The notes under the pieces were generated by a model. It was not told the origin of the DNA, searched no databases, and worked only from the letters and a program-made list of their open reading frames with translations. This document shows positions 12,255 to 24,723 of a DNA stretch of 64,000 bases, in pieces. A program made the position numbers and the translations under genes. The first letter of the stretch is position 1. Each line of letters begins with the position of its first letter. Origin of the DNA: Gonapodya sp. JEL0774 (lineage: Eukaryota > Monoblepharomycota > Monoblepharidomycetes > Monoblepharidales > Gonapodyaceae); NCBI GenBank assembly GCA_027604505.1, contig JADIIX010000129.1:1-64000 (forward strand), in the 5' to 3' direction.

Positions 12255-12789
12255 ATGTCGGATCAAACCAGAGAGCTTACGCAGACTGTCGATCGTCTTA
12301 TTTCGGGGCTTGTGAGTTTCTAGCGGGGTACTTTGCAGAAATCTACCACAGTTCGTTTGGATGAAACTAGACTCCGACCTGACGGAAAAAGTTTGATGTG
12401 GTTACTGGCTGAAGCATGCTCACATAGAAAGAAGACATAGAAAGAAGACTTCTGCCATTATTGCACATACGGATATGCCGGATAACGGCCGATAATGGAC
12501 GAGAAACCTGCTTCATTTGCGCAGGTTGTTCCGCTGACCTCAACTCTCTCACGGACTGAGTTTCATTCTGCAATGTCGAAATGAAGGGCTTTTCGCGCCC
12601 GCTCTGGAACTTCTTTGACATCCCTTTTTTGAATCCACACAGCAAGTAAAATTTGAGGACATGAGCAAGCAAATTGTGGAGAAGATGGATCGCATGTCGT
12701 CTCGGATTGACAATTTAGAAAGTGTTCTGAAGCAGTTGGAGCAACAGAGTGCCACTGATACCAAGGACGGTCCGAATACAGCCAGGTAG
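12255..12789 (+). CDS. HSBP1: HSBP1-like coiled-coil protein (heat shock factor binding protein 1)
   Basis: Two exons, 12255-12311 and 12643-12789, splice GTGAGT to CACAG in phase 0 and give 67 residues. Exon 1 reads MSDQTRELTQTVDRLISGL. Exon 2 holds QVKFEDMSKQIVEKMDRMS followed by SRIDNLE, which aligns without gaps to the conserved heptad coiled coil of human HSBP1. The C-terminus is short and polar. In animals HSBP1 binds the HSF1 trimerisation region, and a WASH-complex assembly role has also been described; the role here is not shown by sequence. The 331-base intron is large for the gene and contains a tandem duplication of ACATAGAAAGAAG near 12421-12447. The gene was found by exon joining. 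Confidence 0.9.
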
Positions 12790-13419
12790 ATGACAGCTTA
12801 AACTGATGAAACCCGAGCAAAGTTACGTTTGCATTCAAGAAAGTACATATGAACTCCACGATGCTATGAAGTCCGTTCACACATGACAATAGTTGGTGAT
12901 GGGAATAATGTCCTGTACTGTGTGCAAGGTCACAAGGACGACCCATTTGTCCCCTGAAACCAGGTCGGTTCGCTAATCAACCAACGAACACATAGCCCAA
13001 CGATAATGGCACTTCCACTTTGCCACCAACTTCCCCCAAGTGAAACGAGCTTCAATGTGCAAAACGTACTTGAAAATGGTCTGCGGGGTTTGCTACTGTT
13101 GTTTCCATCGAAGGACCGTCTCATATATGTTCGTGAACACTCTCCAAATCAAATATTGTTTTATCTTGAAAAGAAAGGGTGACATTAAGAACAAGAAAAA
13201 CAGCGTATGTTGGCTGGAAAGTAAAGTTTTGAACTTGGCTTGGCCAGCCTCATACATGCATTCTCTGCTCCTTCCTACTAACTTAGATTAATTGTGTAGG
13301 TATGAGACCATGAAGGATAGTGGAGCCGGCTCCAGGTGCACTCGCCAGCGTGCGAATGGGATATAAAGAGAGAAAACTGTGTACAGTTTCCCGACACAAA
13401 AACCAATAATTCAACATTC
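12790..13419. other. Intergenic, no gene recognised
   Basis: This stretch lies between HSBP1 and eIF6. Only short ORFs without family resemblance are present. It should hold the HSBP1 3' end and the eIF6 promoter; no clear element was identified. Confidence 0.5.
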
Positions 13420-14707
13420 ATGGCAGTCCGTTCGTATCCTCTATTGCTTTTTTCTTCATCGACCCTCTGGACGTTTGGACAGAACTGATGGAATGGCAGG
13501 AAGTTGACATCGTGTGTCCTCATCAGGCACCCAGTTCGAAAACTCAAACGACATTGGCGTTTTCGCCGCTCTAACCAACGCTTACTGCATTGTTGCTATT
13601 GGCGGATCGGAAAACTTTTACAGTGCATTCGAGGGAGAGGTGAGCATTGAGATTGTCTGCCCACGAGGAAGTAAATCAAGACATCGGAATCGATTCCCTC
13701 TCTGGCAAGGTTGCTGACGCTATCCCTGTTGTGCACGCGTCTATCGCCGGAACGCGAATAGTGGGGAGACTGACCGTCGGTGAGATAACGATGTTTATCT
13801 GAATATTCTGATGAATCATCTCCAAACTACTCACCGTTGTCAGGAAATCGACACGGCCTCCTCGTTCCTAACACAACTACTGATCAGGAGCTGCAACACT
13901 TGCGAAATTCGCTACCGGACAAGGTGGCTATTCAACGGATCGAGGAACGGCTGTCCGCACTTGGGAACGTTGTGGCATGTAACGACTATGTTGCGCTCGT
14001 ACATCCCGATATCGACCGAGTGAGCTCTGTTCTTCTGCACTTTATGATTTTTCTTCACGATTCAGTCCGCCGTTGACCCAGGAAACTGAGGAGATCATTG
14101 CAGACGTTCTCCAAGTGGAAGTGTTCCGACAGACGATAGCCGGAAATGTTCTGGTGGGGAGCTACTGCTCTCTCAGCAATCGAGGTGGCCTGGTACTTTT
14201 CGTCATGAGTGTGTCGGATAAATGGAAGTCATTGATAGATTTTGATACATTCTTCATAAGGTCCACCCCAGAACTAGTATTGCCGACCAGGACGAATTAT
14301 CGTCTCTGCTACAAATTCCTCTTGTGGTGAGTTGACATGATTGGAATGGACTCTATCTCCACCTCTGTTCTTGAACGACCCATATCAGGCCGGAACTGTG
14401 AACAGAGGCTCACCCAACATTGGAGGAGGACTTGTCGTAAATGACTTTGCTGCTGTGAGTTCCGATTTGAGGTACTACGTATTGAGTACACTTTAAAACC
14501 TGGGTCGTTTAGTTTGCTGGGATGGATACTACCAGTACAGAACTGTCCGTTGTCGAAAGCATTTTCAAGCTTCAACAATCTGGGCCGAGCTACGTTGTGA
14601 ATGACTTGAGGAATCAATTGATTGATAGCATGAGTGAGTGTCAGCCTGCCGCCACTTTGAACCTCTTCCAGAGTCTGACGAGTATCATGCTCGGTTTGAT
14701 GCAATGA
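13420..14707 (+). CDS. TIF6: Eukaryotic translation initiation factor 6
   Basis: eIF6 binds the 60S subunit, prevents premature 40S joining, and is needed for 60S biogenesis. The first exon is only 10 nt (13420-13429: MAV plus one base). Joining it to the exon near 13535 rebuilds [19 protein letters not shown], matching the family start. Later exons give [109 protein letters not shown] and then [15 protein letters not shown]. The first donor appears to be GTTCGT rather than GTRAGT. The family normally ends near DSLIDSLT. Here LIDSM is followed by a GTGAGT, so the last 25 or so residues up to 14707 may be intron instead. Confidence 0.92.
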
Positions 14708-14997
14708 TCATTGTTTGCTAGCGTGATTGCTGTACATAACATACATTTTAGATTGCTAACTTTGTAAATGTTGCAGTTTGGGGAGCTTGCACACTTCGCA
14801 ACATCCTGATCACTGCTCACATAGAGGACTCAATTGCAAACCGCCTCATCCGAGTACCGGTGATTGAAGTGCACCTCGTCTCTTCATTATTCCAGCCAAA
14901 TTTGGAGTGGGACGGAGCCATCTCCGTCAACCCTTGTCGACCTGAACGTTTTGCCATCAACCAATCGTTTGCAACTTCATAAAGCAAGTTCCCCACA

Positions 14998-16592
14998 ATG
15001 GGCATATGCTTCAGCAAAGATGACAATCCAGAGGAGCGGCAGGTCTCGATGGGTATCGATCGAATGATGGAGGAAGATTCGAAACGATTAAAGAAGGAGG
15101 TCAAGATTCTCCTCCTCGGTAAGCTGGTTGAGGTCTTAATCCCTGCGAAATAATGAAGTTTATGGACAAAAGCCTTTCGTGGAAACTTTGCCGCTTCCAA
15201 TTGCGAATCCTTCTTCAGGGAGCGGAGAGTCGGGGAAGTCAACGATTGTTAAACAGATGAAGATTCTTCACCAGGACGGATACTCTAAAGCGGAACTACA
15301 GCAATTTCGAGCAACCGTACACAAGAACACCATCGATTCGGTGGTGCAACTCGTTTGCGCAGTTCGTAAATTCGAATTGAAATTTTACCTCAGAGAGAAC
15401 GAGGTAGGACGGAAGCTTCATGCAGGCCGTAGTGCCACCTGGTACAACTTGGCATTCTATTACAGATTTTTGCCGAACGAGTTTTGGTCATGGCCCCGGA
15501 TCCTGACTTCCGACTGACTCCAGATGTCGCCGACGGTATCGACTTGCTGTGGCGCGATCCAACCAGCGCGGCGGCAATGGAGCGATCCAGCGAGGCGTAT
15601 ATTTTGGATTCAGCACCCTAGTGGGTGAAAATTTTCATGCAAATGAAGAACCGTGCATAAATATTCAAATACTCGGTGCAGCTTCTTCGAGAATGTGAAA
15701 CGAATAGGGGAAGCAGAGTACGAACCAACCGAGCAAGACGTCTTACGATCACGAGTTAAAACCACTGGCATAACTGACACACGATTTGTTATGGGGCAGG
15801 TTTCCATACAGTGGGTCCTCGGTAAAAATCGTGCTCCATAAATGGCCACGGTAACTCCTCCACATTCTAGCATGTTTGATGTCGGCGGACAACGATCAGA
15901 ACGGCGAAAATGGATCCACTGCTTCGAGAACGTGACCTCTATTATTTTTTGCGTTGCCTTGAGTGAATACGACCAACATTTGATTGAAGACGAAAATATC
16001 GTAAGCAGGGGCATATGTGCATTCCCGTTCGCAGTGTAGTAAAATGCTGCACCGGCTCCGCAGAATCGAATGGCGGAAAGTCTCAGTCTCTTTTCTTCGG
16101 TTGTGAACAGTCGATGGTTTCTGCGTACATCCATCATTCTCTTTTTGAACAAAATTGATTTATTTAAAAACAAGCTAGCTAGAGTACCTCTAGAGCGGTA
16201 CTTTCCTGAATATGCTGGTAGGCTCTTCGGATTGGGAGAATTACGCCAAAATGTGAATCAATTCTGCATATTGCAGGTGGTCCTGATTTCGGCAAAGCAG
16301 CAAAGTTTTTGCTCTGGAAATTTTCGCAGGAAAACCGACAAAAATTGAACATGTGGGTATCTGTCTCCATATTCTGCCATGGAAATGCTCCAACATGGCC
16401 CGGCACTTCGCAACAGCTATCCCCATCTCACGCAAGCCACAGACACCTCAAATATCCGCCTCGTTTTTGCTGCCGTAAAAGTAACAATTCTGCAAAATGC
16501 CTTGAAGGATTCCGTAAGTTCCACACACTGTCTGGTTGGGTACATCCGGGACAACCAAACGTCTCTTGCCTGCGTTCCAGGGGATTATGTAA
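14998..16592 (+). CDS. Heterotrimeric G protein alpha subunit
   Basis: This GTPase couples membrane receptors to effectors. The ATG at 14998 starts [10 protein letters not shown], with Gly2 and Ser6 as an N-myristoylation site and Cys4 as a likely palmitoylation site. The P-loop [18 protein letters not shown] is rebuilt across an intron (LLLG/SGESGK). The helical domain follows, then [17 protein letters not shown] (switch I), [17 protein letters not shown] (switch II), FLNKIDLF (NKxD), TQATDT at the TCAT position, and LQNALKDS. A final 12-nt exon (16581-16592) adds GIM-stop, so the tail is KDSGIM. The residue at position -4 is Ser, so the pertussis-toxin cysteine is absent. About eight introns. 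It converges on the phosphorylase gene, whose stop is only about 55 bases away. Confidence 0.93.
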
Positions 16593-16646
16593 AACATCGA
16601 GTTTCGAGATTGATTTTAACGTGTTATGTATTGTGACGATGGCAAT

Positions 16647-19600
16647 CTAGGTCAGAATATTTACGCAATTTATGCGACTCTGGCCATTGTAAATCATGGG
16701 ACTGTAATGCATGAAATGCAGTCTTATTTGTTGTGAAAATCTCCAACCCGAAGAACTGAACGCACCTGCACATGGGTTGACTTTCCAAATTCTTTTACAG
16801 TAATCAGAGATCGATCGGTCACTGGAGAATTTACCCATGAGTGCAGTGCACATAACAGCCTTCTTAGCCCAGGCCGCACGATCTCGGTAAGACTTGTCCA
16901 CGGTGTCTTGGGCAGAGATATACGACTCGAAGTCGGCCGAAATGATGTAGTAATCACCGCCAACGGTTAGAGTAGCTAGATATTATCAGGAAAGAGACCA
17001 GTCAGACATATTTGCAAGATTCAGCAGGTCAAGGTACGTACAGACTAGAGGCTCGAAGATTCGCGGGTCGCCGAAGGCCCCCTGCTCAATGAGGTCAATA
17101 ACAACTCGGAGCTTCGGATCCACATCGCTCCGGCGGTAGCTACAAGAAACTAGTAAAACTCCGCCAATCATATGATTGAATTCTAAGCGCTCACCGGTTG
17201 GCATGACGGACTTCCTCCACCTGGTCGGCAAGCTTGCCGAAAAAGAATATATTCTCCTCCCCAACCTCCTCGCCGATCTCGATGTTCGCACCATCAACTG
17301 TGCCAAGAATTAATCCGCCGTTGAGAACGAACTGCGTTGCAAGCGAGGTTGGATGACATGCAAAATCGTTTTCGAACGGAGTACCCAACCTTCATATTGG
17401 AGGTACCAGAGGCCTCAGTTCCCGCTGTTGATATGTGCTGAGAAATATCGCTGGCGGGCATGCTGAAAAGTGGAAGAAACACAACTACATAAATCACTGT
17501 AAAAAGGCTTTTCAGTCATGATCACTTACATAATTTCGGCCAACGACACGTTGTAATTGGGAATAAAAACGACCTTCAGGAGCTGAGCGACATCCGGATC
17601 CTTGTTAACGACCTCGGCGACTGAGTTAATCAGCTTGATTACAAGTTTCGCGATGAAGTAGCCAGGGGCGGCCTTGCCGGCAAAAATGACCGCTCTTGGA
17701 ACCTCTTTAGCACGTTCGTCCTTGGTCAGCGCCTTCAAGCGCTGATAGCTGAAATACACTCAAATTAGACATTCAAGACAGTCTCACGCAAAAATTGCTT
17801 AAGCACCGGTAGATGACAGCAAGGATGTTCATGAACTGCCGTTTGTATTCATGAATCCCTGTACAACGGAGGCATTAGTGCACAGAAGATCACATCAACG
17901 AGAGTTTTGCTCACGCTTGACTTGAATGTCAAACATAAAGTCGGGAGGGATAGACACGTTGCAATTCGTCCTTATGTACTCCGCCAACCGAACCTAAAGC
18001 ACTGGATATGTCAAGTATACGAAAATTTCGGATAACTTCCGACCGACACCTGACCTTGTTCACTGTCGGCCAAAAGCAACAGGGAATGAGATGAGCAACA
18101 ATCAGTAGATGGCAGAGAGTCCCCATCCTGAGCTACTACACCCACAATACTTTATCTCCATGAACTTAGCCTGAAATTGTTTGTCGTCCGCGAACGGTAC
18201 CAACTTCTTGAGTTGCGACAGATCCTTTATCCAAGACTTGCTGCCTAACTTGTCAGTGATGAGCGCAGAAAGTCTAGGGTTACATTGGTGGAGCCAACGA
18301 CGTGGTGTTACACCGTTGGTAACGTTAGTGAACTTTGGAGCACCGAAGTACTCCACGAAGTCTGAGAAAACCTGTTCAGAATTTGATCAGAGCTACTCGA
18401 TAAAGGAGGCTGATAAATCGATCAAGTGCGCACCACGTTCTTGATCAGGTTTGAGTGCAGCTCTGCAACGCCGTTGACGGTATGGGAGCCTACGATTGCC
18501 AGGAACGCCATGCGCACGTATTGAGGGTGACCCTAATTTAAGATTCGAGTCAGTGACACAGTTTGAATCGAACGAAGGCATTGGGCCAATTCCAAAATCC
18601 CACTTCCTCGATGATGGACATCCTCCTGAGCCGGTCGCGGTCATGTGGAAACTTCTTTTCAACATCCTGCAGGAAAAACTGGCGAATGGGGATATGGAGA
18701 GCTTGTTTTGAGCCATCATCACCTGAGGCATTCTTCGGTTTATGCAGAACGTACGAGGTTTATATCAAAGATGATCATCATATGTCTTGGTAGGAGATCT
18801 GCCAAGAGTGGCACCGCCCACTTCTCAAGTGCCTCCGGAAGCACAGTGTGGTTCGTAAATGAGTAAACCTTGGTGCTTTGCAATTTCCACCGATCAACAT
18901 AGTGAGAGCGACAATTCTCTATTTACTCAACAATGTCGCCAAACACTCACACAAGGTCCCACGCATCCGCCCATGTCAGTCCCTCCTCATCAATGAGGAT
19001 GCGTTGGAGCTCCACAATGCCCAGAGTTGGGTGCGTGTCATTCAGCTGGATAGCAACCTGGCCAGGAAAGTCGGACCAAGGACGAGAAGTTTTCTTGAAG
19101 CGACGTATGACGTCTAAGAGCGTGGATGAGTGAGACAAAAAGGAGTGATTTGAATGCTTGGAATGAGAGGTGCCACAATGGTCTACCTTGAAGAGTGGCG
19201 CACACGAAAAGGTACTGCTGCTTCAATCTTAAAATCTTTCCAACCATACTGTTGGCGTCAGCGTCAAAGGTACGTCCGGCACGTCCGGTGGGGAATGTTG
19301 TAAATGAGTTGGCAATCAATCAATTGCCGTGCCAAATTACCCGAATCTCAAATTTACCCACTGGTTATCATTTGGATACAAAACGGCCGTGATGTTCTCG
19401 GACGTTTTTTGTTCCTCTACAGCCTTCTCATAGTTCCCCTCGTTGAAACTGGCGAAATCAAACTCTTTCTGCGGTTTGCCACTCCACAACCTGATATTGA
19501 TGCAGTTCTTGGTGTCGAAACCCGGAATCGGTACGTCGTAGGCTACCGCGACCACCTTTTCCCCGCCCTCCCAGACGTAGCGGACAGTGTTTTCGTCCTC

Positions 19601-20827
19601 GACGATCTTGTTGACGTAGCCCCGAAAGCGCACTTCATAGGTGACCTACGCGGTGAAGGAAATGGTGCACCAGATATGGTCCCAGTAAGGTGTTAGATTG
19701 ACAACTGAACGTTTGTTTTTGGCGGAGGTCAGGGAAAACCAGTATCTGGAGTTTCACTCAGATCTGGGTTCAACGTCTCCTCACCACCGAGCAAAAATGG
19801 CTCTCGCAACCCCTGCGCCATGCCTCATACCCCCATTATGATCGCTACCTACATCCAACCTCTCAATCTCCCACGGGTTTCCAAAGTTCAGCCAATAATC
19901 GGGAAACTCCGTTTGATACCCGTCCACAATGCGTTGCTGGAAGATACCATACGTATAGCGGATACCATAGCCCCAGGCGGCGAGGTTGAGAGTCGAGAGG
20001 GAGTCTTCTCGGGGAAGAAGGATCGAGGTGGTTGGATAGTATGTAGAGGTTGCACGAGATAAGTTGAGGAAAGGAAAACTCCCTTCACACTCCAGCGCAA
20101 TATTCCCGCAGCACCGAATTGCCAACAATGCTCACCCATAAAGCACGCCGCCAATCTTCCTAACCCTCCGTTTCCCAACGCCGCGTCCACCTCCTCATTT
20201 ACGAGATCCTCTACTCTGAACCCTAGCTGCTTTAGAGCGTCCCTGTACGTTTCCTTAATATCCAAGTTTAAGAGAGCATTGTCGAGCGACCTTCCCAGGA
20301 GGAACTCCAGAGACAGGTAGTATATACGCTTGGGATCCATTTTGGTGTGGTGCTGCTGAGTGATGTTCCACTTGTCGATGAGACGATCGCGAACACCGAA
20401 GGCAAGAGCTTGGTAGGCAGCGAAATCATCCATGTTGTGGGCTGTACGAGCCTGAGGTAGAACAGGTGACAGATGCCGGCAAAAGTACGTCAGACAGAAA
20501 CAAAGCCAGCCAACGGATAATGGATAACACGAAATCAGTAGACAATGAGCACGAGACGGGACAAGCAAACCAGGATTAGGATTAGGTGTCGTCGGTTGAT
20601 TCTGATTTCATGTCATCCGACACTCCAAAGTCCATAGATTTCGGTCTAAAAGCACCACGACTAACCATGTTACCGGTCTGCTAGCTGTAGCGTACTGATG
20701 TTCGCAACTGCCCGTAGACATCCCAATTCGTCCTGTAGCGCTCCGTTCGGGCCACTTCTAAACGCCGGTCAACTCACCAAAGTCTTGGTGACATGGCGGC
20801 AGAAGGAGCGCTGGATCGCTTCAAGTT
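16647..20827 (-). CDS. GPH1: Glycogen phosphorylase
   Basis: This enzyme releases glucose-1-phosphate from glycogen, using pyridoxal phosphate. In order: [16 protein letters not shown] (20827-20778); [19 protein letters not shown] from 20451; [28 protein letters not shown] and [15 protein letters not shown] (20340-20150); [27 protein letters not shown] with the [12 protein letters not shown] segment (19070-18960); [12 protein letters not shown]-type sequence near 18800; [15 protein letters not shown] (18300); YKRQ region (17800); and [11 protein letters not shown] with the PLP-binding lysine (17400). It then runs through GADNY-like sequence to [12 protein letters not shown] near 16800. The exon at 20827 starts in phase 1, so at least one N-terminal exon lies further right and was not placed. 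The stop at 16647 assumes no last intron; a GTGCGT after the VNPC segment could move it. Confidence 0.9.
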
Positions 20828-21985
20828 CTGTTTGGCAGAAGGGGGATTTGAATAATGAATTTGTAATTGTGATTAGATCGAATTCTGGTGTTAACCGCTA
20901 ACAAGACCCGAGGGCGGGTATCGCGGAAACTGCATCTCTGTAAGCGATGCCTCCCATCGAAAGCTCAGTTTTCGAATGGCATAGCGCCCAGGTGCCAAAA
21001 GTAACTGATCTCTGTTACAACATGATGTTCCACTCACCCATGCCCTCTGGAGCAGTGAACTTCTGCCAGATAGGCAGCGATTCCGGAGCTGGCATCCCTG
21101 TAATTCAAAGCAAGAGTGTGGACAGTGCGTGTGGGCAGAAGGAGAGCGGTCGAATTCATTTCCTGTTGGCAACACAAACGGGCGGAGGACATGAACAACC
21201 AAGGATCATGTCGAGCCTCACATTTGGGCGGTTGGTGAGGGATTGGTCCTGTCACGGACCGCTTGTGGTGGAAGTTCGCCTGGATGGGAGGAAGGAAAAG
21301 AGGTGTTCATCGAACTAAACAACCAAACAACAGAAGGGAGAAGGCCGCGTTTTCCTGTGGCGAGTCCACGGGCATATTGAAACATCTGCCAATAATTTAT
21401 GTGACTCAGCCATTCAGTGGACAGACCTTGGTGTCTGGCAAAGGCGGCATTGGTGATGTAGTTTCGATGATCCACCGATAGCGGTGAATGACTCGTAACA
21501 GGTGGCGCAGCTGCTCCCACCTTCATCACAATTCTTTGCAATCATAAAACAGAATCTCTCTCTTATACAACAAAATAGAAAGCAGAGAATTTCGGAATGA
21601 CTGGAAGAAGAAGCGAAAGAAAGAGAAGCTTCCTCACATTTAGTGACAGAAACAACTCTCGTCCTTTGCAGCGAGAAACCACGACATTAAACAGGATAAA
21701 GGCAAGAAATCCAAGAAAAGGCCTCGCGTCGCTAGACTGTCAGACTGTCTTCGGTTTCGTTCCAGTAATTCTGCCAAAGATGCTGACAGAGACAGTCAAA
21801 CATGTACGTAAGTATTCTGTTACTTTCTGCTCAACCTTTATCTAGCTGCTACGAGGAGATTTACATAACTGTAGCTCGATCGAATGATATGGGAGAATTG
21901 AATTCAAATACTATTCTATTGGCCCCCTGTTAGGTTAGAGGTTCTACCGAACAGCATCTCTCCCACCCAGCTTTCCATTCCATCA
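20828..21985. other. Unresolved: phosphorylase 5' exon(s) and promoter region
   Basis: The first coding exon of glycogen phosphorylase must lie here on the minus strand, but no ATG-bearing exon could be chosen with confidence. The right half should contain the Rab gene promoter on the plus strand. Several short ORFs occur, none with recognisable family features. Confidence 0.4.
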
Positions 21986-24219
21986 ATGACAAACAAGTCC
22001 GCCTCATACGATTACTTGATCAAATTGCTTCTCATTGGTGACTCAGGTGCGTCTATTTTGTGCTGCGAGCAGTCACCGAACGACTGGGTGGTCACAGACT
22101 TGGAAGCACCGAAGACGAGACCTATGGTTGGAACAGAGATGGCAATGGATGGCCAGAACGCTCATAGTCGGTGTACGCCTGTTCGCGTAGGACTCCGGAG
22201 ACGGGATAGCATGTGGAAGCAGGAAGAGGAAGTTGCCTCCCATCCCCAGCTTCGAATAGAGGACCGGACTCCGCTTGAGACTTTGCTCCGTATGAATTCG
22301 GACGAATGTAGTGAGCTGGTGAGCGGAGTCCAACCTATTGGGTCCTCCGGGGGATGGAATTGTACAGAGATTTCGCGTCAGCCAACCTACGCGCGAATTC
22401 CCATCTCCCTCTGTTCTGCTACAAGAACCAGAAAGCATGACAGGGCGAGCTCTTTCTGCCTTAGAACTGGCATGGCACCGTCAGGACTAGATGCGACTTT
22501 GATTTTAGAGCGCCAGTTCCGCAACCGTTTGTCCCCACACGCCACTCAACCCGAATCTCTTTTAAAATAAGGTGTCGGAAAGTCCTGTCTTCTCCTACGC
22601 TTCTCGGATGACTCGTTCACCCCCTCCTTCATCACTACCATCGGTATCGACTTCAAGATCCGCACCGTGGATCTGGATGGGAAGAGAGTGAAGTTGCAGA
22701 TTTGGGATACAGCGGGGCAAGAAAGGTGCAAAAATCGTTCTCAGTGTCGGAGGGAGGAGGGGGTGGCCTATTTGCTGACTTGGTTCTCGGTGGTTGTTTC
22801 CAAACGCATTCCTGCGTCGATTGCGTGGTGTGGATTTTGGTGTGACGGTCAGATTCCGGACCATCACGACAGGTGAGTGAGTAGAATTCAGTTGGTCGGC
22901 GATAAACGAGACTCTTGTAGTATGGGGAAAGGGTCATGCGGATGCTCGTATGGCATGCGACTCAAGCGAACAGCTCACATCAGTCGTCCTGACACTACCC
23001 GCGAAATCCTTGGGTGGAGGAGATCAAGTGACAATGATTTTGCGGTGCTTACCGCCGAATTGTAGGGGAGTGCAAGGTGGCGGATTGTGGACTCCCAACA
23101 ACGAAACGTACCTGTTTATCGAAATCACCTTGCCCCTGGACATCTTGACCTTTTCCTACCTTCTTCTGTTGCTTTCGTGGCTTATCTTCCCTTTTCCTCC
23201 CCATCTCGTTCTGCATGGTATCCATCGTTCTTGAACTCTCGTGGTCCAATCCAGCATACTATCGTGGCGCTATGGGTATTCTTCTCGTGTACGATGTGAC
23301 AGATGAAAGGTCTTTTAACAGTGGGTTCCTTTATGTGCCACGTGGCTCGGGGGATCGAAAGTGACGATTTCGTCATTTCTCCAACATTCGATTCACATCC
23401 GTCCCACCTCCATGTTTAATCTCCTTCTCCTTGCACCCCATAATCCGCGTGTGCCATTGGCGAAACCCTGCTTATTGGCTCCCAGACGTCCGCAACTGGA
23501 TACGGAACATTGAACAACATGCAACTGAGGGTGTGAATAAGGTCCTTATCGGCAACAAGTGCGACATGACTGATAAACGACAGGTTACGAAAGAGCAGGG
23601 ACAGGCATTGGCGGATGAGTACGGGATTAGATTTGTCGAGACCAGTGCCAAGAGCAACCAAGGGGTGGAAGAAGCGTTTTTGGCGTTGGCGAGGTGAGAG
23701 TTGGTCGGGCGGGGGTTGAGCCACGAGCAAAGGAAGAGCGATGTGGGGACTTTGTCGGCTGAATTGGACTTATTCGGTGGTTGGCCTGCTGTCGCGTGTT
23801 TACTGTCAGCAATTAGCAGAGCTTTCATAGGCTGATGTGTCGGAGACCCATTTATTGGCATGTGAAAACAAAGCGATGGATGCGTTCTGGGTAAGCGCAA
23901 AGTTGGGATTCGACGCATCGTGTGGCAGCGACCATGAGTAGTTCTCACTGGATTTGCATCTTCGGCTTTGACGCGCTTTTGATGTCGAATCATCTACTGA
24001 CTTTGCGCCTGCACTGGAACGTTTTCACTGTGCACCGCTCACCATATAATCCCTCTCCACTCCCTACCCATGCGCACTGTTCCACCCATGCTCGCACCCC
24101 AAAGAGACATTAAGAAACGTCTCATCGACTCGCCCGAAGGCAAACCCGATGCATCCAAAACCGCTGGCGTGAACGTTAACGCAGCGAACCAACCCGCGGC
24201 CGCAGGGGGTTGCTGTTAG
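21986..24219 (+). CDS. Rab GTPase of the Sec4/Ypt2/Rab8 class
   Basis: This small GTPase acts in post-Golgi secretory vesicle delivery. Exons: [21 protein letters not shown] (21986-22046); after an intron of about 525 bases, [15 protein letters not shown] and [20 protein letters not shown], then [12 protein letters not shown] 20-nt micro-exon at 22853-22872 then encodes FRTITTA, with both border codons split. The next exons give [52 protein letters not shown] and [19 protein letters not shown]. The last exon is [16 protein letters not shown] to GGCC-stop (TAG 24217-24219). The switch I effector sequence TTIGIDFKI and the RabF motifs are of Rab8/Sec4 type. The C-terminal Cys-Cys is the geranylgeranylation site for GGTase II. 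Intron length is high for so short a protein. Confidence 0.93.
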
Positions 24220-24723
24220 GCGCTTTTTATGGATATGGAGGTTGGATAGAAGTGTGCTGTGCAATTTGAAATGGAAAATGCCAGTAGGGGCTGTGCAGCT
24301 GTATAGAATCGCGAGGACGACTGGGATTGGGTATGGATATGGATGCTGGAGTGGTCGGATGCGAACACTTTTTGGGGAAAGTGAAGGATTCCACACGCAC
24401 GTTCGCAATTGGTTTTAATATTCGGCACCTGACGGAGTCGATTAACGAATGGGGTAGAGTTCGCTGGTGTGTCTGTCGCATCGCGAGTATCATACATGTC
24501 TCGTCTTTTGGGAGCTTGCCTTGTTTCGAATACATAACATTGTAGTGGCACCTTGTTAGTGGCGCCTTGGGTATCGGTTAGTCTCGAGTACTCTAGGTAT
24601 TAGGATCTCATTCTCCCATTCTTGAGAAATATCTATTATTTCTAAACTACCGGCAAAAGCAAGAGTCACGCTGGTGCACTCCAAAGGAACATCCACCGAC
24701 CTGAGTCGTCCAAATCTAACAGC
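24220..24723. other. Intergenic, no gene recognised
   Basis: This is the 3' flank of the Rab gene and the promoter side of the ING gene, both on plus. No RNA gene or conserved motif was recognised. Confidence 0.5.

Noticed and set aside
22047-22570. ORFs of more than 100 codons inside the first Rab intron
   Set aside because: The P-loop is rebuilt exactly by removing this stretch, and the ORFs have no conserved features on either strand.
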